In this document: positions 1 to 8,843 of the stretch, piece by piece
How positions within the stretch are numbered: the stretch's first letter is position 1
Layout: every line of letters starts with the position of its first letter
DNA from: Klebsiella pneumoniae
Lineage (GTDB): Bacteria; Pseudomonadota; Gammaproteobacteria; Ga0077536
Assembly: GCA_945862315.1 (NCBI GenBank)
Contig: CAMAXW010000010.1
Location: 1 to 64,000 of the forward strand
Reading direction: 5' to 3'
DNA: 64,000 nt
Program-made: the position numbers and the translations under genes
The notes under the pieces: generated by a model
The model's database searches: none
Told to the model about the DNA's origin: nothing
Seen by the model: only the letters and a program-made list of their open reading frames with translations

Positions 1-2
1 TG

Positions 3-131
3 TGGGCTGCGATTGCGGCCGTGCGGGGCGACGCACGCGTCAAAATCTGGCTACTGTACGTGGTCGCAGCAATTTTGATTTTTTTGCTGTTTCGCCACCA
101 TGCCACCGACACCCTCCCCCTCAATTTCTAA
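3..131 (+). CDS. C-terminal fragment of a membrane protein (5' end outside window)
   Basis: An open frame enters from the left edge and stops with TAA at 129-131, giving 42 residues. The segment has one strongly hydrophobic stretch (LLYVVAAILIFLLF) that would be a final transmembrane helix, followed by a short polar tail. It ends 9 bases before the GTG of the dsbB-like gene and shares its direction, so the two are probably co-transcribed. The family cannot be recognised from this fragment. Confidence 0.55.
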   Translation, partial: WAAIAAVRGDARVKIWLLYVVAAILIFLLFRHHATDTLPLNF

Positions 132-140
132 GGTGCCAAC

Positions 141-845
141 GTGAGTTCAGCCAGCCCCCTCACCAGCGCCCCAATCCACGCCGAGCCCACACCCGCGCGG
201 TGGACAAACTACCTCGGCTATTGGGCGCCGCACGGGTTTATTCTGGGCTTTTGCGGGGTCTTGCTCGGCGCTTTTTATTATCAATTTGGGGCGGGTGAAT
301 ATCCCTGCCCGCTGTGCATGCTGCAGCGGATGGCGATGATCTTGGCTTGCATTGGCCCGCTGTGGATAGTCAGGGAAATTCGCCGGCGTCAATTGACACC
401 TAGCGACATCGCCAGCGCCTACGGCCTCAGCGTGCTGGCCGCCGTGCTCGGGGCCTACCTATCCACGCGCCAAATTTTGCTCCACATCGTGCCGCCGGAT
501 CCGGGTTACGGTGGCACCGTGTTGGGGCTGCACCTCTACACCTGGGCCCTCGTCACTTTTGTGGTGGTGATTGTTTATGTCGCACTGGCGATGGTCTTTG
601 CCAAGGCAACTTACCCGGCGGTGCCAACGGGATCATTGGCACTGTATAGCCACCGCGGCGTGGTTGGCCTGTTGTTGCTGCTGATCGCTGCGAACTTAGC
701 TGCGGTGTTTTTCGAAGAAGGTTTTAACTGGACGCTGCCGGGCGATCCGAACAGCTATCAACTGTTCCAGCAACTGGGTCTGGGCTGCGGCGGGTTGGAA
801 CGCTTGCAATGGGCGGGCACGGGCACCTTGTGCCTCAGCGGCTAG
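141..845 (+). CDS. DsbB-like disulfide bond formation protein
   Basis: 234-residue inner-membrane protein with about five hydrophobic segments. The CPLC motif at residues 56-59, followed by MLQR, is the quinone-proximal redox pair of the DsbB family, which reoxidises the periplasmic thiol oxidase DsbA and passes electrons to quinone. The start is GTG with AAGGTG a few bases upstream. Oddity: canonical DsbB has its second cysteine pair in the loop between helices 3 and 4, but here that loop has no Cys and the remaining pair (C216, C231) is in the C-terminal tail after the last helix. A DsbB variant or a relative serving a dedicated partner is possible. Family assignment is firm; exact partner unknown. 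Confidence 0.85.
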   Translation: MSSASPLTSAPIHAEPTPARWTNYLGYWAPHGFILGFCGVLLGAFYYQFGAGEYPCPLCMLQRMAMILACIGPLWIVREIRRRQLTPSDIASAYGLSVLAAVLGAYLSTRQILLHIVPPDPGYGGTVLGLHLYTWALVTFVVVIVYVALAMVFAKATYPAVPTGSLALYSHRGVVGLLLLLIAANLAAVFFEEGFNWTLPGDPNSYQLFQQLGLGCGGLERLQWAGTGTLCLSG

Positions 846-855
846 CAGCGCCTGT

Positions 856-2736
856 TTAATCCTCAAGCGAAGACGCGGAGCGCAGCGTAAACAGGGAATC
901 TTGCGGCACCTCTGCCGCCTGAGACAGACCCGCCGCATCCTGCACCACCAGACTATAGCCGCCCTGCTCGTAGCGCACCTCGATGAGTGCAGCACGGTGC
1001 CTGGCGATGAAGGCGGCCCAAGCCGCATGCCCCATCGTAGTTGCCCAGGCCTGTAAATCGCTGGGCGCAACCACGGCGCGGTTCAAGCCAATCCAGTGCG
1101 GTGTGGTGTTCTGACGAATCTCTAAAACTAAAGACTCGGCCCAAGGTCTGGCCGGGTCATTCGCGTACCGAAAACTGGCTGGGTAGAGCATGGCCAAGCC
1201 CGCAAAGCCCAGTAGCGCTAGCGGCACCGCAAGGAGATTCACTGGGGCATGCCAGGCGTTAAGCGGCCGCGTAGGTTGGTGAGAAACGACCGCCGGGGCG
1301 GGGCGCGCAGCCTGCATGGCCAAAGGAATCGCGGCGACCAACAACGCTAAGCCGGGGTAGAGTGAGGCGACCGCCCGCCAGCTGCCATCACCAAAAAAAA
1401 CGGGCGCAATACTGAATAAGCCGAGGACCGAAACCCCCGCCAAAATCGCCACCGGCGGGCGAGCTTTTTGCACCCTAAACAACGCCCCAACGCTGAGCAC
1501 CGTCCACAGCGTGGTGAGCCAAATGCTGGGGTGGGCGACCACGAACCGCAGGAACGCCCGGCCGCTACGCTGTGCCTCACCAACCGGTTGTGGGCGGAAA
1601 CCCAGCGTAGCGCCTAACGCTTGTTGCGTGAAATAACAGGCTTTCACCAAACCAACGCCCAGTGCTTTGAACAACGGGCGTGGGTCTTGCCGAATGGCGA
1701 CGCCCGCCGCGTGGTACATCAGCGCGCTGGCAGCACGTTCCGATAGGCCTGGGTGTTGTGCTTCCAGCCAGTTGGAGGCCTCCTTCCAATCGGTACCACG
1801 GGCGAGGCCCAGCGCCGTATAAGCGGCATTCGCGTTCGCACTACCTGCCGGGTGGCCGTACGCAAAACTCAGCGCCGCTGACAACACCACCCCCGCCAGC
1901 GAAGCGCCTACTGCTGCCGCTAGCGCCCCGCGAAACGCGCGGCGCCACTGCGTCGCCAAACCCAAACTGACCGCAAAGGCCATTAGCGCCGGCATTAACG
2001 GGTTGTATGGCCTAATGGCATAGGCTAGGACCAGCGCCAATAAACCCACCGCAGCCAAACCGCGATCGCGCTGTGCCAACGCCAGCAACAGCACGGCATA
2101 ACCGGCCGCCGACAACGTAATGCTATTGATTTCTGACAGCGGGATGCCGGCATAGGGCCAGGTCCACATCAGCAAGGCGAAACCTGCCGCCATCGCCGCC
2201 GGGCGGCCAGCCACCCGAGCCAGCGCCCCCATGAAAGCGGTAATGCCCAAGGCCGCTAGCGCTGCGTGCACCCCGAGCAAACCCAACAGGGTCGCGCCGC
2301 CCAGATCAAACGCTAAAAGATTTAGCGCGGTGCTCAAGGGGCGCCTCGAGTTAATGGGATTAAAAGTTGACGCTGGCCATTCCAAAACCTGCTGGTAGTA
2401 GGCCGCAGCATCTGAATAAGGCAGAAAACCCGCCAAGCGTTCCATCGGCGCGAATTGCCACACAGCAGGCGCCGAAATGGCACTCCCCAGCACCAGCGCA
2501 CACAGGCTTAAGCACACCAGCAAAAAGCCAGCGTCGCCGCGCATCGGCTGCGGCCCACGGCGGTCAAAGGCCAGCCCCACCGCCAGCAGGCTCGCGACCA
2601 CCGTACCCACCGCAAGCCCTCGGGGTAGCGCGGCACCGAGGTAGGTCTGGCCCAGCCACCAACCTGCGAGCGTGCCCGCCACCAGCACCGCAACCGCCAC
2701 GGCGCTGGGGAAAAGATAACGTTTAAAAAATCTCAA
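856..2736 (-). CDS. Large polytopic membrane protein, possibly GT-C-type glycosyltransferase
   Basis: About 626 residues with at least ten hydrophobic helices and a C-terminal soluble part of roughly 110 residues. The aromatic and acidic loop after the third helix (PYSDAAAYYQQ) resembles the first periplasmic loop of GT-C glycosyltransferases, but I see no decisive motif. I chose TTG at 2736, which has AGGTG seven bases upstream; the frame stays open to 2853, but the extra 39 residues are Arg/Cys/His-rich and look like translated leader. The 3' end lies 10 bases from the convergent dsbB-like gene. It diverges from the methyltransferase-glycosyltransferase gene at 3136, which supports a role in surface glycan or lipid-linked sugar metabolism. 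Gene is real; function is inference. Confidence 0.7.
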   Translation of the reverse strand: MRFFKRYLFPSAVAVAVLVAGTLAGWWLGQTYLGAALPRGLAVGTVVASLLAVGLAFDRRGPQPMRGDAGFLLVCLSLCALVLGSAISAPAVWQFAPMERLAGFLPYSDAAAYYQQVLEWPASTFNPINSRRPLSTALNLLAFDLGGATLLGLLGVHAALAALGITAFMGALARVAGRPAAMAAGFALLMWTWPYAGIPLSEINSITLSAAGYAVLLLALAQRDRGLAAVGLLALVLAYAIRPYNPLMPALMAFAVSLGLATQWRRAFRGALAAAVGASLAGVVLSAALSFAYGHPAGSANANAAYTALGLARGTDWKEASNWLEAQHPGLSERAASALMYHAAGVAIRQDPRPLFKALGVGLVKACYFTQQALGATLGFRPQPVGEAQRSGRAFLRFVVAHPSIWLTTLWTVLSVGALFRVQKARPPVAILAGVSVLGLFSIAPVFFGDGSWRAVASLYPGLALLVAAIPLAMQAARPAPAVVSHQPTRPLNAWHAPVNLLAVPLALLGFAGLAMLYPASFRYANDPARPWAESLVLEIRQNTTPHWIGLNRAVVAPSDLQAWATTMGHAAWAAFIARHRAALIEVRYEQGGYSLVVQDAAGLSQAAEVPQDSLFTLRSASSLED

Positions 2737-2889
2737 GCCGCGGCACCTGTTTTCTGACCTCAACCAAGAAACACCCAGCCCCAGCCATGGGGTGATCCAC
2801 GCCAATGTCACCCCGCAGTGGCGGGCATGCGTTAAGCTTGCCGCGCCGAGCAACGCAGGGGTTTAACGGCGGACCTACTTTAACGGGTG

Positions 2890-2912
2890 CCAACGCTGCA
2901 AGCTGCGGTTGG
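2890..2912. promoter_or_regulatory. Imperfect 23-bp palindrome in a divergent intergenic region
   Basis: The arms CCAAC and GTTGG flank a near-symmetric core (GCTGCAAGCTGCG). It lies between the divergent membrane protein gene and the gene at 3136, where an operator or a 5' leader hairpin would be expected. No matching regulator can be named. Confidence 0.3.
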
Positions 2913-3135
2913 CGCGAACTTTAGACACAAAGGCCGCCATGTTTTCCCCATTAGCGATGGGTTAAACCACCGCCAGAACCTGCTGGTGGAATGTATGGCA
3001 TAGCGAGCCGCGAAACCCTCGGCAAAGCCAGGTCGCGATGGTTAAATTTCTGGTCTGGATTGAAGATTCCCCACTTCGCCTTGCCCCCTACATCACTACC
3101 GCTATCCTCGTCGCTGACTGGCCGGAGCTAAACGT

Positions 3136-4584
3136 TTGAACCATTCTTTTTCTGCCGAAACCTTCGAGACCGAAGCCCTGCGCTACCAACAGCGCAGGCA
3201 ATCACATTGGCGTGCCATTGCAAGCAGTACCAGCCGCTCTTGGGGGGCGTACTACCACCAACGGCTACACATTACCTATCGCCAATTAGTCCCGGTAGGC
3301 GCCACCGTGCTGGAGATCGGTTGTGGCGGCGGCGACTTACTAGCAGCCCTCGAACCGGCTGTTGGCGTGGGGGTAGATTTTTGCCCGGAGGCCTTGGCGA
3401 CAGCGCGCGCGACACACCCAAACCTCATTTTTCTGCACGCCGATGCGCACCATCTCGCTTTAGAAGCACGCACTTTCGACTACATAATTCTGTCGGATTT
3501 GGTTAACGATCTCTGGGATGTGCAGGCCATGCTCAGCGGCTTGCAGGCTTACTGCGCGCCACACACCCGGATCATTCTCAATTGTCATCGCCACCTCTGG
3601 AATATCCCGCTGCGCATCGCCCAAGCAGTGGGCATTGCAACGCCCAACCTCCCCCAAAATTGGCTCACCCGGCACGACCTGATTAACCTGCTGGAGATCA
3701 CGGGCTTTCAATGTTTGCAGGGCTGGAACGAAATTATCGCACCCGTCGCCCTGCCCCTAGGCGCCAATTTTGCCAACCGATACCTCGCCAAAATATGGCC
3801 CTTCTACGCGCTAGGCTTGGCTAATTTTATGGTGGCACGCCCGCTACAAAAACCGCTGTGCGCCAACCCCACCGTGTCGGTGATTGTGGCGGCCCGCAAT
3901 GAAGCCGGACACATTGAGGAATTGCTGGCACGCATCCCGGAAATGGGTGGCGGGACCGACATTATTTTTGTCGAAGGCAACTCTACAGACGACACCTTCG
4001 CCACTATCCAACGCTGTATCGCCGCCCACCCGGAGCGCCGTTGCCAACTGCTCAAGCAAACCGGCAAAGGCAAAGGCGACGCTGTACGGCTGGGTTTTGA
4101 GCAAGCAACCGGCGACATTCTGATGATACTTGACGCCGACATCACGGTGCCTCCAGAAGACCTACCCCGCTTCTACGCACTCCTGACTAACGGCGCGGCC
4201 GAATTTGTCAACGGCGTGCGCTTGGTCTATCCAATGGCCGACGACGCGATGCGCTTCTTAAATTTATTGGGCAACAAATTTTTCTCGTGGGCCTTTAGCT
4301 GGCTGCTGGGACAACCTATCCGCGACACCTTGTGCGGCACCAAAGTGCTATGGCGCAGCGGCTATCAACGCATCGCCGAGCAGCGCGCCTATTTTGGTGA
4401 GTTCGATCCCTTTGGCGATTTTGACCTGCTCTTTGGCGCCGCGCGCCTGAATCTAAAAATCCTCGAAGTGCCCATTCGCTACCGCGCACGACGCTACGGC
4501 GAGACCAATATTTCGCGCTGGCGGCACGGTTGGCTACTCTTGAAAATGGTGGTATTCGCCGCCCGCCGGATTAAATTCCGGTGA
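3136..4584 (+). CDS. Fused SAM methyltransferase - family 2 glycosyltransferase
   Basis: 482 residues in two domains. Residues about 1-220 form a class I SAM-dependent methyltransferase: the glycine-rich motif VLEIGCGGGD, the acidic ligand region GVGVDF, and a later LHADAH motif. Residues about 240-482 are a GT-A family 2 glycosyltransferase: SVIVAARNEAGHI, EGNSTDDT, the metal-binding LDADITV, and a C-terminal arrangement close to dolichol/undecaprenyl-phosphate sugar transferases (DTLCGTKV, RYGETN). It probably transfers a sugar to a polyprenyl phosphate or similar acceptor, with a methylation step in the same polypeptide. The start is TTG with GGAG eight bases upstream. The flippase-like gene downstream fits lipid-linked sugar export. 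Confidence 0.85.
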   Translation: MNHSFSAETFETEALRYQQRRQSHWRAIASSTSRSWGAYYHQRLHITYRQLVPVGATVLEIGCGGGDLLAALEPAVGVGVDFCPEALATARATHPNLIFLHADAHHLALEARTFDYIILSDLVNDLWDVQAMLSGLQAYCAPHTRIILNCHRHLWNIPLRIAQAVGIATPNLPQNWLTRHDLINLLEITGFQCLQGWNEIIAPVALPLGANFANRYLAKIWPFYALGLANFMVARPLQKPLCANPTVSVIVAARNEAGHIEELLARIPEMGGGTDIIFVEGNSTDDTFATIQRCIAAHPERRCQLLKQTGKGKGDAVRLGFEQATGDILMILDADITVPPEDLPRFYALLTNGAAEFVNGVRLVYPMADDAMRFLNLLGNKFFSWAFSWLLGQPIRDTLCGTKVLWRSGYQRIAEQRAYFGEFDPFGDFDLLFGAARLNLKILEVPIRYRARRYGETNISRWRHGWLLLKMVVFAARRIKFR

Positions 4585-4684
4585 TCCCAGCTCTGCTCAC
4601 GTCCAACTGCAGCGGCGCTTGCTGGCAGCTTGTCCGGGTGTACGGTGGGTGCGTGCACCACCACCGCGAAGCGTGGTGCCGAGG

Positions 4685-5656
4685 GTGACTACTTGGCGTC
4701 AGCAGTTGGCGTTAGCTACCGGGTTGGTGGTGAGCGGGGTTTTTCTGTGGCTCGCCGTACGCCAAGTGGATGCGCAAAGCTTGGTGATGGCGTTTGGTAC
4801 GCTGCACCCGGCATGGGTGGCCGTGTGCGCCATCACCACGGCGGTAGGAATTCTGCTACGGGGCATGCGCTGGCGAGTGGTCGCCGGTTTTGCGCGGCTC
4901 GAACAGCCCCACTTCACGCGTGCCACCAACTTGGGTGTTCTGACCAATCTTATTTTCCCCGGACGCGCCGGCGAATTTGTACGGGTCATCACGCTGGCCA
5001 ATCTCGCGCAGTGCGCGCTGCCCGGCCCGCTGGCCAGCGCCGTCGTCGATCGCCTCATCGATGTCCTAGTCCTCACCGTCTGTGGCGCCTGCTTGTATTG
5101 GGCGCTGCCAGCCAGCATGGCGATAGGCAGATGGTTAACCGTCTTGGGCCTGATCGGTGCGATGGCGGCATTGATGGTGGCGGTTTTAGCCCGCAATACC
5201 ACCTTTAGCGCCGCCCTGGTCGCACGCTTCACCCGCCGTTGGCTGCATCGCTGGCCACTGCAACCGGCCGTTTTCATCACGGATTTAGGGCACGAATTTC
5301 GCGCGGCGATGGCGCGCCAGCCCAGCCTAAAACTGCTGCTGCTCGCCACCTTAATCCTCGGCACCGACTACGCGGCGATCGCGGTGCTACTCCACGCCTT
5401 TAATTTATCGCTGCCCTTGGCCGCCCCGTTATTGCTATGGGTCTGTTTGGCCGCCGGCTCCGCACTGCCCTCCGCACCCGGCTATGTGGGTGTTTACCAA
5501 GCAGCCAGCGTGTGGGCGTTGGGCGTCTTCGCGGTCTCGCCAGCCACGGCGGTGGCACTGGTTACCGTACTCCAACTCTCCACGCTGCTAGTGGCCATCG
5601 CGATGGCGGGGCCTGGCGCGATAGAAATTTTGCGGCACGCCCGCGCACGTCGTTAA
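4685..5656 (+). CDS. Flippase-like integral membrane protein (LPG_synthase_TM / UPF0104 family)
   Basis: About 323 residues and eight or so hydrophobic helices. The signature region near the N-terminus (LLRGMRWR, then NLIFPGRAGEFVR and VVDRLIDVLVL) and the late SAPGYVGVYQAA motif match the lysylphosphatidylglycerol synthase transmembrane / AglD-type family, whose members sit beside polyprenyl-phosphate glycosyltransferases and are thought to move lipid-linked sugars. The frame is open back to 4619, but the residues before GTG 4685 are Pro/Arg-rich without a clear ribosome site, so I start at 4685. It follows the methyltransferase-glycosyltransferase gene by about 100 bases, probably in one operon. 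Confidence 0.8.
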   Translation: MTTWRQQLALATGLVVSGVFLWLAVRQVDAQSLVMAFGTLHPAWVAVCAITTAVGILLRGMRWRVVAGFARLEQPHFTRATNLGVLTNLIFPGRAGEFVRVITLANLAQCALPGPLASAVVDRLIDVLVLTVCGACLYWALPASMAIGRWLTVLGLIGAMAALMVAVLARNTTFSAALVARFTRRWLHRWPLQPAVFITDLGHEFRAAMARQPSLKLLLLATLILGTDYAAIAVLLHAFNLSLPLAAPLLLWVCLAAGSALPSAPGYVGVYQAASVWALGVFAVSPATAVALVTVLQLSTLLVAIAMAGPGAIEILRHARARR

Positions 5657-6064
5657 ACCCCGGCGGAGTCTTGCGGGGACGTTCTGGCGCCAGAGAACTG
5701 AAGGGCAGCTGTGCACGTGGCGTGACTGAGACCCCCGCTGGCAGCATCAGCCTTTTTCAATCGAGTCTGACCCCTTTGGTATCCAATCGAGTCTGACCCC
5801 TTTGGTAGAGACCTTTTTCAATCGAGTCTGACCCCTTTGGTATATGACCCCTTAGGTATAATCGAGTCTGACCCATGCTGGCGGGCTGCCGGGGTAGCGC
5901 TGAGGGTTTGGCGGTTGCCCACTACACTGGGTGCGGGTGAGACTCCCTGTGCGTCCCGCCTCGCTAGTAAGGGTGGGACGATGCCTTTTTTAAAGGCGCT
6001 CGCGGTATGGTGGCCAAAACCTCCGGACCCAAAATGCCGGTGTGGCCGCCCGCAAAAACCCAAG
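5657..6064. other. Intergenic region carrying repeats and hairpins before pgi
   Basis: Non-coding stretch of about 400 bases. It holds a 12-bp perfect palindrome (TCTGGCGCCAGA, 5683-5694), the direct-repeat cluster listed separately (5751-5874), and an inverted repeat CGTCCC (5952-5957) / GGGACG (5975-5980). The pgi reading frame stays open through part of it, but the encoded residues do not resemble the Pgi N-terminus. Confidence 0.6.
5751..5874. repeat. Cluster of direct repeats with AATCGAGTCTGACCCC core
   Basis: Three near-identical 23-bp units lie at 5759-5781, 5785-5807 and 5820-5842. A fourth, truncated at its 3' side, is at 5860-5874, and a degenerate TGACCCCTTAGGTA piece is at 5845-5858. 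The first and third units share a longer leader (CCTTTTTC), giving two 31-bp copies at 5751-5781 and 5812-5842. From memory, motifs of the type GGGGTCAGA(C/G)TCGA are common beside REP-associated IS200-like (RAYT/Y1) transposase genes in proteobacteria. No transposase gene is present, so this is best read as an orphan array of such a mobile repeat. Confidence 0.75.
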
Positions 6065-7720
6065 ATGAGTAGTCCGATGCAAGCAACTCCCAAACCGCTG
6101 ACCCAACGCCCGGCCTGGAAAGCGCTGGCCGCGCACCACAAAGCCATCAAGGCGCTGGATTTGCGGACGCTGTTCGCCGCGGATCCCCAACGCGGCACGC
6201 GGCTGAGTGCCGAGGCTGGGGGCATTTTTCTCGACTATTCGAAAAACCGTATCACCGATGACACGCTGACCCTGCTCCTTGCATTGGCGGCAGAATCTGC
6301 CCTGCCGGCACGCATCGCCGCGATGTTTGCGGGCGAGAAAATCAATCTCACGGAAAACCGCGCCGCCCTGCACGTGGCACTACGGGCGCCCGCGAACGCT
6401 TCTATATTTGTCGACAAAAAAAATGTCGTGCCTGCAGTACAGGCCGTGCTCGATAAAATGGTGGCGTTCTCAGAACGTATCCGCAGTGGCGAATGGACCG
6501 GCTATACCGGCCGACAGATCAGAAATATCGTCAACATAGGCATAGGCGGATCGGACCTTGGCCCGGTGATGGCCTACGAGGCGCTGAAGCATTACAGCGA
6601 CCGCAGCCTTACCTGTCGTTTCATTTCTAACGTGGACGGAACAGATTTTCTGGAAGCCGTCCACGGCTTGAACCCGGCAGAAACCCTGTTCATCGTGGCG
6701 TCCAAAACCTTCACCACGCAAGAAACCATGACCAACGCGGTCAGCGCCCGCGACTGGCTACTCAGCAGCCCCCGGGCCACGCCGCGCGCGGTCGCTAAAC
6801 ACTTTGTCGCGGTCTCGACCAACCAAGAACTGGTGACCGCGTTCGGGATCGATCCCGCCAATATGTTTGGCTTCTGGGATTGGGTCGGCGGACGCTACTC
6901 GCTCACTTCGGCGATTGGTCTGTCAACGATGCTGGCCATTGGCGCGACGCATTATCGGTCGATGCTCGCCGGTTTCCAGGAGATGGACGCGCATTTTCGC
7001 AGCGCGCCCCTAGCCCGCAATCTGCCAGTGCTGTTGGGACTGTTAACGGTTTGGAATACTAATTTTTTGGGCGCAGAAACCGTCGCCGTGCTGCCTTACG
7101 AGCAATACTTAAAACGCTTCCCGGCTTATTTGCAGCAATTAGCCATGGAGAGCAATGGCAAGCGGGTGACCCGCGCCGGCCGCAGCGTGTCCTATCAGAC
7201 CAGCCCGGTTTATTGGGGCGAGCCCGGCACTAACGGCCAGCACTCGTTTTATCAGCTGATTCATCAAGGCACACGGCTGATTCCGTGTGACTTCATCGCC
7301 TTTGGCCAAGCGCTCAGCCCACTCGGGCCACACCACGACATCCTCATGGCCAATGTCTTGGCGCAAGCGCAGGCGCTGGCCTTCGGCAAGACGCCGGCAG
7401 AAGTTCGCGGTGCCGGCACGCCGGCGGCATTGGTAGCGCATCGCGTATTTCCCGGCAACAGCCCCTCTAACTTGCTGCTCGCCCGCGCGCTAACCCCGGC
7501 CGTACTGGGTCAGTTGGTGGCGCTCTACGAGCACAGTGTGTTTACCCAAAGCGTTATCTGGGACATTAATTGCTTCGACCAGTGGGGAGTTGAACTGGGC
7601 AAGGCGCTGGCCCAACAAATTCTGCCCGAACTGCAAAAGAAGACCGCGCCTAAACTCAAACACGACAGCTCAACCAATCATTTGATTCGGCGCTACCGGA
7701 AATTAAAAGCGGCACCTTGA
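6065..7720 (+). CDS. pgi: Glucose-6-phosphate isomerase
   Basis: Interconverts glucose-6-phosphate and fructose-6-phosphate in the cytosol, for glycolysis and gluconeogenesis. From ATG 6065 the protein is 551 residues, matching the usual length of about 550. Diagnostic stretches are [26 protein letters not shown], the substrate-binding [24 protein letters not shown], and [12 protein letters not shown]; near the C-terminus are [18 protein letters not shown] and a final Lys-containing segment. The frame is open upstream (another ATG at 5981), but homology to Pgi begins near 6065-6077. It stands alone between the repeat cluster and the convergent LLM gene, so it looks monocistronic. Confidence 0.97.
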   Translation: MSSPMQATPKPLTQRPAWKALAAHHKAIKALDLRTLFAADPQRGTRLSAEAGGIFLDYSKNRITDDTLTLLLALAAESALPARIAAMFAGEKINLTENRAALHVALRAPANASIFVDKKNVVPAVQAVLDKMVAFSERIRSGEWTGYTGRQIRNIVNIGIGGSDLGPVMAYEALKHYSDRSLTCRFISNVDGTDFLEAVHGLNPAETLFIVASKTFTTQETMTNAVSARDWLLSSPRATPRAVAKHFVAVSTNQELVTAFGIDPANMFGFWDWVGGRYSLTSAIGLSTMLAIGATHYRSMLAGFQEMDAHFRSAPLARNLPVLLGLLTVWNTNFLGAETVAVLPYEQYLKRFPAYLQQLAMESNGKRVTRAGRSVSYQTSPVYWGEPGTNGQHSFYQLIHQGTRLIPCDFIAFGQALSPLGPHHDILMANVLAQAQALAFGKTPAEVRGAGTPAALVAHRVFPGNSPSNLLLARALTPAVLGQLVALYEHSVFTQSVIWDINCFDQWGVELGKALAQQILPELQKKTAPKLKHDSSTNHLIRRYRKLKAAP

Positions 7721-7893
7721 GCGAACTGGAGCGCCCGGCTGCGTCCCGCCGCCGCAGCACGCAGCGGGCGTACCCCGGTGCCACACAGCTGTTGGTCGCG
7801 GCTGGCGGCGAGGTCAGGAAAACGCCGCCGGCCTGAGCGTCGAGCGCCCCGGATCCCGCGGCACTTGGCGTTGAGGCTGCGGTGTATCCAGCG

Positions 7894-8793
7894 CTAAGTC
7901 CGGCCGGGCGCCATCATTTCGAGCGTCGGCCAATCCCACAACAGCCCGCTGGTCCCAGCCTGGCCCGGCGCGTAGTTATCGTCGGGATGAATGGGATACA
8001 AGCTGACGTGGCTCGCCCCGGCCGCGTAATAGGTCTGGATTGCTGCGCGCAGTTGCGCTTCATCGCCCCACGGGGCAATGGCGTCGATCAAGCGGTCGCT
8101 GCCGCCGTTGGCGCATTCCTGCGCGCTAAAGCCTAGGCTTTGCCAAGCTTGGTGATAGGCGGGGAGCTCTAAGTAGAAACCCAACGCCGCCCGCGCAATA
8201 CGCCGCGCCGTGACCCCGTTAGTGGCACGCACAGTGCGCACCACCGCGTGAATTTCTTTATCTGGGCCCAAAATTTGGCGGGCACGGGCAATTTGCTCAA
8301 CCGGCTGGAGATACACAAACAGGCCGTCAGCGTGATCGGCTGCCACCTGCATCAGCTTGGGACCGTGACCAGCCAGCACGATGGGCGCGGGTATGGGGGC
8401 CTGACACCCCGTCACTTGCACGGCGCGCAAAGCCTGCACGTAGGCGCGCATCTTGCGCGCCGGCGGCTCGTATTGGTGGCCACGCGGTTCCACCAAAATA
8501 GGATGCGCCACGCCCAAACCCAAGGTAAAACGGCCACCCGACAGCTCTGCCAACGTGTTGCGAACTTGCGCCGCCGCGTGCGCATCACGCGCGTAGACAT
8601 TCAGAATGCCACTGCCGACGCGGAGTCGTTCCGTGCGCGCCAACAGCCAACCGCAGGTTGCCACCGGCTCCCGCCCAGAGACCTCTGGGATCCACAAGGT
8701 GTGATAACCCAGTTCTTCTAGTCGCTGCGCGTGGGCAGTTAGGGTGCGGCCATCCACACCGTCGGTAAATTGCAGTAAACCCAAACGGGACAT
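7894..8793 (-). CDS. LLM-class oxidoreductase (probably F420-dependent), last gene of the F420 run
   Basis: 299-residue TIM-barrel protein of the bacterial luciferase-like monooxygenase family. Family features: HAQRLEELGYHTLWIPE near the N-terminus, the strand-loop RLRVGSGILN followed by the AAAQVRNTLAELSGGRFTLGLGV block, and a late DRLIDAIAPWGDEAQLRAAIQTYYAAGASHV-type barrel closure. The order suits the 300-residue F420-binding subgroup, which uses F420 or F420H2 for hydride transfer. ATG 8793 follows a GTG at 8796 and has AGGAG just upstream. It is about 50 bases downstream of another LLM gene. The substrate cannot be read from sequence, and FMN use cannot be excluded. Confidence 0.85.
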   Translation of the reverse strand: MSRLGLLQFTDGVDGRTLTAHAQRLEELGYHTLWIPEVSGREPVATCGWLLARTERLRVGSGILNVYARDAHAAAQVRNTLAELSGGRFTLGLGVAHPILVEPRGHQYEPPARKMRAYVQALRAVQVTGCQAPIPAPIVLAGHGPKLMQVAADHADGLFVYLQPVEQIARARQILGPDKEIHAVVRTVRATNGVTARRIARAALGFYLELPAYHQAWQSLGFSAQECANGGSDRLIDAIAPWGDEAQLRAAIQTYYAAGASHVSLYPIHPDDNYAPGQAGTSGLLWDWPTLEMMAPGRT

Positions 8794-8843
8794 CACACGG
8801 CTCCTTCAAATAATGAACATTCGCGTGGGCTAGCGCCCCAGTT

